From positions 1-57,392 of the forward strand of contig JAETNO010000021.1 of the NCBI GenBank assembly GCA_021768245.1: a DNA stretch of 57,392 nucleotides, given 5' to 3'. Made by a program: the position numbers and the translations under genes. This document shows, piece after piece, positions 51,159 through 57,392 of the stretch. Below the pieces are notes generated by a model, which searched no databases, was not told the DNA's origin, and saw only the letters and a list, made by a program, of their open reading frames with translations. The DNA is from Bacteroidaceae bacterium (lineage in GTDB: Bacteria > Bacteroidota > Bacteroidia > Bacteroidales > Muribaculaceae). The first letter of the stretch is position 1, and each line of letters begins with the position of its first letter.

Positions 51159-51722
51159 TCAATATGGAATCGTATCTACTTGGGCGAATGGTTTCCCATC
51201 ACCATAGATATAAAGATCTTGAGTTTTTGCTTTTTCATATCTTTTAGACTTATCGAAGATATCATTGTCCCAAGGACTCCTTATTCCTTCGAAATACATA
51301 TACCTCCGGTCTACGCCATAACCGTCTCCGAGATATTTAAAAGTGTTTGGATCAGCGCCCTTAATGACATATTCAATTATCTCGCATCCACCGATACTGT
51401 CTCCGTCAGAACATTCGATATCAAGGGGGTAATATACGTTCTTTTTATCTTTAGCATATTCACTTTCCGAATTGACCTGGAAACTGTTTGCATCGACACC
51501 GTTCATCGGTTTATATCTATGATATTCTGTCGTCATTATAGGCCCTAAATCAACGCCATATATTTTATCTCCGGCTCTGAAATACCAACTTTTGTATTCT
51601 AACTCATTCAAATGCTTCCATTCTCCTTCCTCTGTGACATTCGCAGGATATCTGTGCCCGCATGAAAGACAAATCGCACAGAATATAATCGCTATTATTT
51701 TTATAAGAATAGGTGTATTCAT
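51159..51722 (-). CDS. DKNYY-type lipoprotein, candidate immunity protein
   Basis: A 187-residue lipoprotein (signal MNTPILIKIIAIIFCAI, lipobox CLSC). The mature part has the DKNYY-family pattern YAKDKKNVYYPL and TFKYLGDGYGVDRRYMYFEG. It is a clear paralogue of 54186-54716, sharing WYFRAGDKIYG/WYLKVNNNIYG, VIKGADPNTFKYLGDGY and the PWDNDI/PWDNEI end. Position between RHS fragments suggests immunity or accessory function; the family itself is uncharacterised. Confidence 0.7.
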   Translation of the reverse strand: MNTPILIKIIAIIFCAICLSCGHRYPANVTEEGEWKHLNELEYKSWYFRAGDKIYGVDLGPIMTTEYHRYKPMNGVDANSFQVNSESEYAKDKKNVYYPLDIECSDGDSIGGCEIIEYVIKGADPNTFKYLGDGYGVDRRYMYFEGIRSPWDNDIFDKSKRYEKAKTQDLYIYGDGKPFAQVDTIPY

Positions 51723-51807
51723 CTATCTGAGGTTTAATATTAAGAATGGTCACTATTGAATTGGTATTATTTATGAAGGGCTTTAATCATTTTGAAATAA
51801 TATAATT

Positions 51808-52257
51808 TTATAAAATGCCATTATCTCTTAATATACACCAAAGTGAAGTGTATTTTTTATTAAAATATGAAGATATCATAAAAGAACTAAACATTAGCAA
51901 TATAGCAATAATCATATACATTATTTTAATATGTAGCTTTTCTTTTTTGATTTTCTTTTCGATAGGTTTAGATATTGGGTTATAATACTTCTTTAATAAC
52001 CAATCAATACATATGAATAAACCAATGCCTATTAATAGATAGATATTGGAATTTAGATTGATTATACCGATGTACAATGCAAACCACTGTATAAAGCATG
52101 TGATTGGAAATGATAATATTAAGGCTTGGGCTCCAGTTACACTTATTATTACCGGCCATGAATTACTTGTTTTGAAGATTCCTTCAAAAATAACGTAAAA
52201 AGCACAATATATTATCTTTAGAGATGTCCTAATATAGATTGATACCCATTTCATCAT
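51808..52257 (-). CDS. Small membrane protein, candidate immunity protein of RHS tip 2
   Basis: A 149-residue, AT-rich gene encoding about three to four hydrophobic segments (around 12-28, 36-58, 70-85 and 110-130) with a Lys-rich cytoplasmic loop (KPIEKKIKKEKLHIK). No family recognised. It overlaps the 3' end of the RHS tip gene 52229-53185 by 26-29 bases, the arrangement expected of a toxin and its immunity gene; if so, the toxin may act at or through the membrane. Confidence 0.65.
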   Translation of the reverse strand: MMKWVSIYIRTSLKIIYCAFYVIFEGIFKTSNSWPVIISVTGAQALILSFPITCFIQWFALYIGIINLNSNIYLLIGIGLFICIDWLLKKYYNPISKPIEKKIKKEKLHIKIMYMIIAILLMFSSFMISSYFNKKYTSLWCILRDNGIL

Positions 52258-53185
52258 ATTCCATTAAAGTTTGTTCTATAGGTGTAAAATCCATTGTATA
52301 TGGATTCAGTCTTATTCTGAAATCTGGATTTTTAAATAACCATTGTCCAATTTCTTCTATTACATATCCCAAATTATACCCTGAACTTAATGCCGTACCG
52401 TACACATTTACTAATCCCATGCCGTTGAGGCCTTGGTCAATAGCATGCCGATTCGTCAAGTAATGTTGCATATTTGGACCTAAAGTTTGATTTTGGGGAT
52501 TATTGTACTGTTTCCATGTCATGTACATACTTATAGCAGTCAACTCTTTTGCTGCCTTTCCAATTCTAATGCTTTTAGTTTTAGCAAGGTTTCTTGAACC
52601 GGTATACTGATTAGGCCCTTTTCCAGATAGTCCTTCATAAATCTTCCCGTTTTTTCCTCTCCAAATTCCAAGCTCCTTGCTATATTGGGTCGTTTCTCGA
52701 TATGAAAGTACGGTACCCACTGCGAAAACACCTGTATTATAAGAAGATTTTTCTCCATAGAATCTGGTTAATGTACCGCCTTGGGTATATTTATCTGTCA
52801 TGTCGGCATTTAGTGCAATGAACCATTCTCCTGTATTTCTGTCTTGATATACTGGCGCGTTGTTGTAATTTTTTGAAGCTTCCCAGGCCTCCTCTTCTTT
52901 CTCATATAATCCGTTTCTGTCAGTGTATCGCATGGGATTGTTGAAACAGTGGCGGTATGGCGTTAGATTATAGGCCAATTCAGATAGGGGGTCGGGCTGG
53001 GTCCACTGGGGGAGGACGGGGTCGTAGCGGCGGGCGCCGAAGTCGGCCCAGCCGAGGCCGTGCATCATGTCGAGCTCCTTGGCGGCGGTCTTGTGAGGCT
53101 GCACGGCGCGCCCGAAGCCCCGGTCGGCTATCACTCCCCCGAAGGGATAGTAGTCGGGCTCTGTCTTTATCGCAACCGGAACCAT
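52229..53185 (-). CDS. Displaced RHS C-terminal tip 2 with partial core
   Basis: A 318-residue frame. Residues about 10-90 are RHS core (DYYPFGGVIADRGFG, LDMMHGLGWADFGARRYDPV, LPQWTQPDPLSELAYNLTPY), the rest is a unique tip containing HYLTNRHAIDQGLNGMGLVN and GYVIEEIGQWLF. I do not recognise the tip family. It lacks the N-terminal repeats and signal of a full RHS protein, and the core begins abruptly after the upstream membrane gene, with which it overlaps by 19 bases. It is probably an orphan tip that can be recombined onto the full-length gene. The core is GC-rich and the tip AT-rich. Confidence 0.75.
   Translation of the reverse strand: MVPVAIKTEPDYYPFGGVIADRGFGRAVQPHKTAAKELDMMHGLGWADFGARRYDPVLPQWTQPDPLSELAYNLTPYRHCFNNPMRYTDRNGLYEKEEEAWEASKNYNNAPVYQDRNTGEWFIALNADMTDKYTQGGTLTRFYGEKSSYNTGVFAVGTVLSYRETTQYSKELGIWRGKNGKIYEGLSGKGPNQYTGSRNLAKTKSIRIGKAAKELTAISMYMTWKQYNNPQNQTLGPNMQHYLTNRHAIDQGLNGMGLVNVYGTALSSGYNLGYVIEEIGQWLFKNPDFRIRLNPYTMDFTPIEQTLMEYDEMGINLY
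52988..53026 (-). repeat. RHS core identical repeat, copy A
   Basis: These 39 bases are identical to 57354-57392 and encode YDPVLPQWTQPDP. The other copy runs off the window edge, so the shared tract may be longer. Confidence 0.85.
53060..53157 (-). repeat. RHS core direct repeat, copy 2
   Basis: Partner of 50759-50856; see that entry. It lies inside the tip 2 gene. Confidence 0.8.
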
Positions 53186-53964
53186 TGTTTTAATTTATTG
53201 AAAGTACGGCGTAGGAACGTGACAGTCTGTCTGCGGGCATTGCGCGAGAATATCAGGAATCCGATACCGACTGGCAGGCAGATGAACATGATGGGATTCC
53301 ATAACAGGCCGTGACACAGCCATGCGAAAAGCCAGATTAGAAACAGTTTGTTCCCTGAATAATCCGTATTGAAATTAGGGCCGGCAAAAGACAATGGAAT
53401 TTCTATATGCGCGTCGTATCCTAAATTGGACATGGCCTGATTCAATAGAGCGAATCTATACTTTATGTCGCTATACTCCAATCCATATAATGTTAGAAGA
53501 TATGGTCTAATCAAGGATAGGGTATCACAAACATCTACAGACTCTTTAAATAGTAGTCTGGATGGTGAATTCCTATATTTAAGTACTCTTTTATAGAAAT
53601 TATCAAATTTATGTTCGCTATATAAATAAAGAATAATGGAATCTATATCATGTTGGTATTCAGCTATATATTTGGAATAGACTTCATATTTTTCTTCAGA
53701 CTCCCGCATATTCCGTTTATTATAGTTTGAAATATCAACATAGTCAAGCCAGTTATTTAGCTCTTCTAATGTGTAGACCCTGTCAGAGATGGAATCGTGT
53801 ATATTATTATTTTTATATATTATTACATCTTTCTCAAAATAAATACCTCCTGTCTCGATTGTATTGAATATATTGAAGGTTATGAGATTTATCCAAATAG
53901 CAATTATATATATAATGCCACATACATATAAGTAAGGATGCCGTTTCCGTTTTATTCTGTCCAT
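53167..53964 (-). CDS. Membrane protein, candidate immunity protein
   Basis: A 265-residue protein with an N-terminal hydrophobic segment (YVCGIIYIIAIWINLITFNI), a central soluble region of about 170 residues rich in Tyr, Asn and Ser, and a C-terminal pair of hydrophobic segments (LFLIWLFAWLCHG, PIMFICLPVGIGFLIF) followed by a basic tail. No family recognised. It lies between RHS remnants and is AT-rich except where its 3' end meets the RHS core. By position it may protect against a tip whose gene has decayed (remnant 54056-54184). Confidence 0.6.
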   Translation of the reverse strand: MDRIKRKRHPYLYVCGIIYIIAIWINLITFNIFNTIETGGIYFEKDVIIYKNNNIHDSISDRVYTLEELNNWLDYVDISNYNKRNMRESEEKYEVYSKYIAEYQHDIDSIILYLYSEHKFDNFYKRVLKYRNSPSRLLFKESVDVCDTLSLIRPYLLTLYGLEYSDIKYRFALLNQAMSNLGYDAHIEIPLSFAGPNFNTDYSGNKLFLIWLFAWLCHGLLWNPIMFICLPVGIGFLIFSRNARRQTVTFLRRTFNKLKQWFRLR

Positions 53965-54055
53965 AGTGTCTAATTTTTTAACTTGATTAATTTAGGAAAA
54001 ACCGATATAATCCCCAAGGCATATTTCATACCTTCTATTGTCCTATTGCCATAAA

Positions 54056-54184
54056 TCAAGTATTTGGTAGCGTCTCGGTGGAATACCATAATACCATGTC
54101 AAATGTCAACTCCATCGTCGAGCCCATCGAGACGGTCACGCCGTCAGTGGCCGTGGTGTGGACGGTGCGAAGTTTCGTGCCATA
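54056..54184 (-). pseudogene. RHS core remnant
   Basis: A minus-strand stretch reads LDYGTKLRTVHTTATDGVTV then MELTFDMVLWYSTETLPNT and a stop (54056-54058). This is typical of the repeat region of Bacteroidales RHS proteins; ELTFDMVL parallels ELTPDMVL in 50732-51118. There is no start codon and no tip, so it is a fragment. It is more GC-rich than its neighbours. Confidence 0.6.
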
Positions 54185-54185
54185 A

Positions 54186-54716
54186 TCAAGGCTTAGAGTC
54201 ATTAGGTACTGTCTGTTTCTGATATCTTTTTATTATTTCATTGTCCCATGGGATTTCCCGTCCCTCATCGTACATATGTCTTCGGTCAACCGCATAACCA
54301 TCGCCAAGATATTTAAAAGTTTTAGGGTCAGCACCATCGATTATATATTCTATAAAGTAGCAATAATCATTGCAATCCTCGCTACTCTCACCAAGTAAAT
54401 CAGCGCATCTAATTAACAATGGATAATATACATGAGTCTTATCTTTTGAATAATCACAGTTCTCTGCTATTAAAAAAGATTCCACGTCGATATCTTGTAG
54501 TGGCTCATTGTACTTTATACAACATTCAATATTAATTTCATCACACCCATAGATGTTATTATTAACTTTTAAATACCAACCTTCTCTCTCGAAGTTTTCA
54601 AGAATTCTCCAGTTGCCGTTATCGATGGCATCTTCATAGCCTGAATGTGTACAGCTTAGAGAGATAAAGCCAATACACAGCAATAGGCTAATTTTTTGTA
54701 ATGAAAGCATTTTCAT
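54186..54716 (-). CDS. DKNYY-type lipoprotein, paralogue of 51159-51722
   Basis: A 176-residue lipoprotein with lipobox ISLSC (signal from MKMLSLQKISLLLCIGF) and the DKNYY pattern YSKDKTHVYYPL, FIEYIIDGADPKTFKYLGDG and VDRRHMYDEG. The start at 54716 sets the signal peptide correctly; the longer frame adds a hydrophilic stretch. It lies between two RHS remnants. Two copies of this family in one RHS array suggest duplication with displaced tips. Confidence 0.7.
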   Translation of the reverse strand: MKMLSLQKISLLLCIGFISLSCTHSGYEDAIDNGNWRILENFEREGWYLKVNNNIYGCDEINIECCIKYNEPLQDIDVESFLIAENCDYSKDKTHVYYPLLIRCADLLGESSEDCNDYCYFIEYIIDGADPKTFKYLGDGYAVDRRHMYDEGREIPWDNEIIKRYQKQTVPNDSKP

Positions 54717-54727
54717 GTAGCTGATTT

Positions 54728-54919
54728 TTATAAACGTAGATTTTTCTGTAATGAAATAAATGGCCAATTAGTAGAGAATGTTGGGACTCGATATATCGGA
54801 CTATTCTTGTTTAATTGCCCTGCTTTATATCGACCATAGATATCCATAATTTGGTTTCGGCCTAAATTTGTTGCGGACTTGTTTGCCAGGCCTCCTTTTA
54901 TATATTTTGTTTGGGTCAT
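54728..54919 (-). CDS. Short unrecognised ORF, possible RHS tip remnant
   Basis: A 63-codon frame starting MTQTKYIKGGLANKSATNLG, with RNQIMDIYGRYKAG and a Phe/Trp-containing end. No family is recognised. It follows the RHS remnant at 54925-55013 and precedes the DKNYY lipoprotein gene, so it may be what is left of a toxin tip. It could also be non-coding. Confidence 0.35.
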   Translation of the reverse strand: MTQTKYIKGGLANKSATNLGRNQIMDIYGRYKAGQLNKNSPIYRVPTFSTNWPFISLQKNLRL

Positions 54920-54924
54920 AAGGT

Positions 54925-55013
54925 TATTATGGCGGTTTACTGGACGATGGCACTGCCCTTATAGGTTCGCGAATATAGCCCACGTGGTCAAAGATGAAGT
55001 TAGTCACTGTTTT
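54925..55013 (-). pseudogene. RHS core remnant
   Basis: The minus strand reads TVTNFIFDHVGYIREPIRAV and then a stop. FDHVGYIRE resembles the LDHVGNVRA core of 50732-51118. No start codon; fragment only. Confidence 0.4.
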
Positions 55014-55070
55014 AAAAGATATTGTAAGCAATTTATACCTTAATAATAGATGGATTTTTTTATGGTTAAA

Positions 55071-55559
55071 TTATGGCTCCTTGATTACAAAGCATTTTAT
55101 ATAATTATCTTTTCTTAAATAAAAGGTATCGCAAAGAGCTTTCTTTTCTATGAGATATCCCTCTTTGGAGAGTTTAATTATAGTATCATATGCGAATCCA
55201 TACTTTACGTAATTTTTCTTATCATATATAGCATTTTCTATAAGGAGGAACTTATATTCCTTATTATCAAGTATTATTTTCTCGGTACCTCCTCCGGCGT
55301 AGAAATGATATTTAGATGGCGGTATTGAGTCTTCGTAAAAAACATTATAATTGAATATCAAAGAATGGTTGACCCTATTATCATTGATATAAATATAAAT
55401 TATACACGCTATAATAAAGACAAGATATCCGATAAAAGCTGCCTTATAACGTTTAATATATGATATGAAAGAATAACCTTTCCGTTTGGTATTTATTCTA
55501 ATACCAATAAAAAGTGGTATTGATAAATATATTATAAAGAATAGTATATTTTTTATCAT
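55071..55559 (-). CDS. Small membrane protein, candidate immunity protein
   Basis: A 162-residue, AT-rich gene. Two hydrophobic segments (about 3-20 and 41-58) precede a soluble C-terminal domain of about 100 residues rich in Tyr, Lys and Asp with two Cys. No family recognised. It starts 11 bases after the stop of the 55571 gene and may belong to the same unit as the two paralogous genes and the RHS tip upstream. Confidence 0.65.
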   Translation of the reverse strand: MIKNILFFIIYLSIPLFIGIRINTKRKGYSFISYIKRYKAAFIGYLVFIIACIIYIYINDNRVNHSLIFNYNVFYEDSIPPSKYHFYAGGGTEKIILDNKEYKFLLIENAIYDKKNYVKYGFAYDTIIKLSKEGYLIEKKALCDTFYLRKDNYIKCFVIKEP

Positions 55560-55570
55560 TTATTTAATTT

Positions 55571-56131
55571 TTAATGCAGAGGCATTAATTCTATAATGGC
55601 AGAATTATACATTAAATTTGGGGGGATATTACACTTAACGATATTTATAACCTCTTCTTTAGGTAACAATACGAATCGATGTTTATACCATTGTATATCT
55701 GAAACTGAATTTGGCATCAATATTATAAATTCATCATTTGGGGCTATGTTTTTAATAAAATTATATCCTATCTGTGTCTGTGGCATATCATGTAAATTAC
55801 AATTATGGCATTTGATTAAATCTATGAAAGGGTTGGATTTACCTATTGGCATTTCATAAAAATACTCTTTGACAGCACATTCCATATCCTTGGGGTCGTA
55901 GGCGTTTCGATTTATCCAAAAAAAACATTCGGTTTCGCTATCATTTATAATTCTTATATAATTACTAATTATGGTGGAAGTGTCGTTATAATAGTTAGAT
56001 ATTGTATAACTTTGAACTTGATATGTTAGTGATGACGGTTGACGTCCAAATATATTAATTTTTATTGACAGATACCTTAGCAGGATTAATCCGAATACTA
56101 AGATACCCAATATTAATATCATTCTTTTCAT
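55571..56131 (-). CDS. Membrane-anchored protein, second of a tandem paralogous pair
   Basis: A 186-residue protein with an N-terminal anchor (MILILGILVFGLILLRYL) and a periplasmic or extracellular domain. It is a paralogue of 56128-56667: FFWINR/YFWIGR, QIGYNFIKNIAPNDEFIIL/QIGFSFIKLIKPQEKFYII and HRFVLLP/ERFVFMP align along the whole length. It overlaps that gene by four bases. Immunity or accessory role is inferred from position. Confidence 0.68.
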   Translation of the reverse strand: MKRMILILGILVFGLILLRYLSIKINIFGRQPSSLTYQVQSYTISNYYNDTSTIISNYIRIINDSETECFFWINRNAYDPKDMECAVKEYFYEMPIGKSNPFIDLIKCHNCNLHDMPQTQIGYNFIKNIAPNDEFIILMPNSVSDIQWYKHRFVLLPKEEVINIVKCNIPPNLMYNSAIIELMPLH

Positions 56132-56667
56132 TGTTGCCGTGAGTGTTTAATTTGTATTCTATCTAATTTTACACATATCGGTTTATAGAGGAATGTCTCG
56201 GGAATCTCACCGAAATATTTTTGAGTTTCTAATACAGGCATAAATACGAACCGTTCGTTGTAAAATTTATAATCATTTATAAGTTGAATTATAATGTAGA
56301 ACTTCTCCTGGGGTTTAATCAATTTTATAAAACTGAATCCGATTTGGGGGGTCATGACTCCTCCTAATAGACCATCTTGTTCCATAATCATATTACCAAA
56401 GGAATAATCGATACCCATATCCCTTTTCCCAAAAAAGAAGCTGTTACATAATTTCTGCGGACTGCATCCAAGTGTGGGGATTCGTCCAATCCAAAAATAA
56501 TAATTTTCTTTCGATTCATTTTTGAGGGTAATGGCCACATGCGAACTTCTTACATTATTAAATAAGCTTGAATATTCAATATGTTCTACCGTCTGTGATA
56601 TGCCGTGAGTTTGTCCCAAACAGATGTATGGGATTATAGCTATTAGCATTGTTAAAAATATTTTCAT
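56128..56667 (-). CDS. Exported protein, first of a tandem paralogous pair, candidate immunity of RHS tip 1
   Basis: A 179-residue protein with a cleavable signal (MKIFLTMLIAIIPYICLGQT) and a soluble domain without recognised family. Its ATG overlaps the stop of the RHS tip gene by four bases (56664-56667), so it is translationally coupled to the toxin and is the most likely immunity protein. The paralogue follows at once. An exported immunity protein would fit a toxin acting in the periplasm or at the surface. Confidence 0.68.
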   Translation of the reverse strand: MKIFLTMLIAIIPYICLGQTHGISQTVEHIEYSSLFNNVRSSHVAITLKNESKENYYFWIGRIPTLGCSPQKLCNSFFFGKRDMGIDYSFGNMIMEQDGLLGGVMTPQIGFSFIKLIKPQEKFYIIIQLINDYKFYNERFVFMPVLETQKYFGEIPETFLYKPICVKLDRIQIKHSRQQ

Positions 56668-57392
56668 CGTTGCATATTTTTGATTGTAGCCTTCTTGCTA
56701 TCTAATATGGTTCTGATTAGGACTTTGTTCAGATCACGTGTGTATAGGAATTCGTGAGATGCCTTAATCCTGTTATAAAATGATTTTACATATAGATATC
56801 CATGTCCGTAAGCCTCATGACTAAATATTTCAGCAGCTCCAGCTTTTGATAGTGAATTATGAACTATTATTTTCATATTAGAATCTGGCGAGTTCTGATA
56901 ACCAGCTTTATCAGGAAACAGTGTTTTTCCTAAATTGCCTTCTTCTCCCGTGGAAGTTCCGCTAGGAGTATCTCCATGAATATCTTTTTCAATAGAAACG
57001 CCTTCTTCGTATGGGTAATGACTGAGTTGTCCGATTTTTGTAACACCCAATTGGGTAGAATATGTAAACTCATCATTTAGTATTACATCTGTTGTTAGAT
57101 TGTCATTGGCTAAGGTTTTTAATCTGATAAAATTAATATCATCAGACTCTATGGAATTTAATATATTTACATCTATGTTCCCGTTTTTGTCTAATACTAT
57201 AGATGATTGAATATCTTTTGGTAAAGTGTTGCGTATCATTTCCAATTCGTCTTCACCTGCAGGGTGTACGATACGTCCGTCGGGGTCGATGTTGTTGGCG
57301 GGGTTGAGGCCGCAGTAGGAGTAGGGGCTGATGTGGTAGTATTTCTCGGCCATGGGGTCGGGCTGGGTCCACTGGGGGAGGACGGGGTCGTA
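56664..57392 (-). CDS. RHS protein C-terminus with metallopeptidase-like tip 1 (partial)
   Basis: The frame is open to the window edge: it starts with YDPVLPQWTQPDPMAEKYY and continues SPYSYCGLNPANNIDPDGR, the end of the RHS core, then about 200 residues of unique tip. The N-terminal part of the protein is outside the window. The tip contains FSHEAYGHGYLYV, a His-Glu-x-x-x-His arrangement near residue 190 that resembles zinc-peptidase motifs but with one extra residue between the histidines. RHS proteins deliver such tips to rival cells. The tip is AT-rich and the core GC-rich. Confidence 0.8.
   Translation of the reverse strand, partial: YDPVLPQWTQPDPMAEKYYHISPYSYCGLNPANNIDPDGRIVHPAGEDELEMIRNTLPKDIQSSIVLDKNGNIDVNILNSIESDDINFIRLKTLANDNLTTDVILNDEFTYSTQLGVTKIGQLSHYPYEEGVSIEKDIHGDTPSGTSTGEEGNLGKTLFPDKAGYQNSPDSNMKIIVHNSLSKAGAAEIFSHEAYGHGYLYVKSFYNRIKASHEFLYTRDLNKVLIRTILDSKKATIKNMQR
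57354..57392 (-). repeat. RHS core identical repeat, copy B
   Basis: Identical in all 39 bases to 52988-53026 and cut by the window edge. Confidence 0.85.

Noticed and set aside
53167..53185. Genuine fusion of the membrane gene and the RHS tip
   Set aside because: The two frames overlap by 19 bases but are in different reading frames, so it is an overlap and not a fusion.
50732..57392. CRISPR array or tandem repeat cluster
   Set aside because: The repeats are segments of RHS coding sequence at irregular distance, not short spaced repeats.

Overview
The window comes from the chromosome of an anaerobic Bacteroidota bacterium, most likely order Bacteroidales and plausibly Muribaculaceae. The evidence is a SusC/SusD pair, a PorQ homologue, pyrophosphate-dependent phosphofructokinase, a single-chain pyruvate:ferredoxin oxidoreductase, Bacteroidales-type mobilisation genes (DUF3408, DUF3853), and repeated promoters of the Bacteroidota form TTTG-N19/20-TAnnTTTG. 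The family assignment is an inference, helped by the oxalate genes; no rRNA is present to settle it.

Layout. 1-4780 is one end of a mobilisable element: RHH mobilisation protein, DUF3408, toprim protein, AAA ATPase, DUF3853 HTH protein and one unrecognised gene. It abuts the 3' end of a tRNA-Gln and shows no integrase in this window. 4780-5734 holds the tRNA, its promoter and a small gene broken by a one-base shift. 5735-24528 is mostly housekeeping: nitrilase, acyltransferase, threonine synthase, a porQ-cmk-ispH-exonuclease-lipoprotein operon, a TonB-like protein, an EamA exporter, pgeF, dnaA, a solitary HsdR N-terminal domain divergent from holA, a Fur-family regulator, purA, a DUF1015 gene, an NlpC/P60 hydrolase and pfp. 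24650-31431 is a SusC/SusD pair divergent from a LytS/LytTR two-component system. 31450-32051 holds a strongly structured candidate ncRNA with its own promoter, then a tRNA-Glu. 32289-34784 encodes rsfS and ftsH.

35023-43007 (minus strand) reads frc - oxc - AEC permease - nifJ. The first three have the same gene order as the E. coli yfdW-yfdU-yfdV oxalate genes. Frc moves CoA from formyl-CoA to oxalate, Oxc decarboxylates oxalyl-CoA to formyl-CoA, and the permease probably moves the organic acid. Each intergenic gap in this cluster carries a stable hairpin without a convincing U-tract. Divergent from it are a two-gene chromate-type transporter and folC, then a CYTH protein, a DUF5686 outer-membrane protein and an acyl-CoA ligase.

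50732-57392 is an RHS polymorphic-toxin locus. GC-rich fragments of the RHS core, some nearly identical at DNA level, alternate with AT-rich toxin tips and small membrane or lipoprotein genes that are candidate immunity genes. The upstream RHS gene runs off the window end. This locus, the candidate ncRNA, the Fur-type palindrome after pgeF, the broken small gene and the divergent active-site residues of Frc are the most interesting items.
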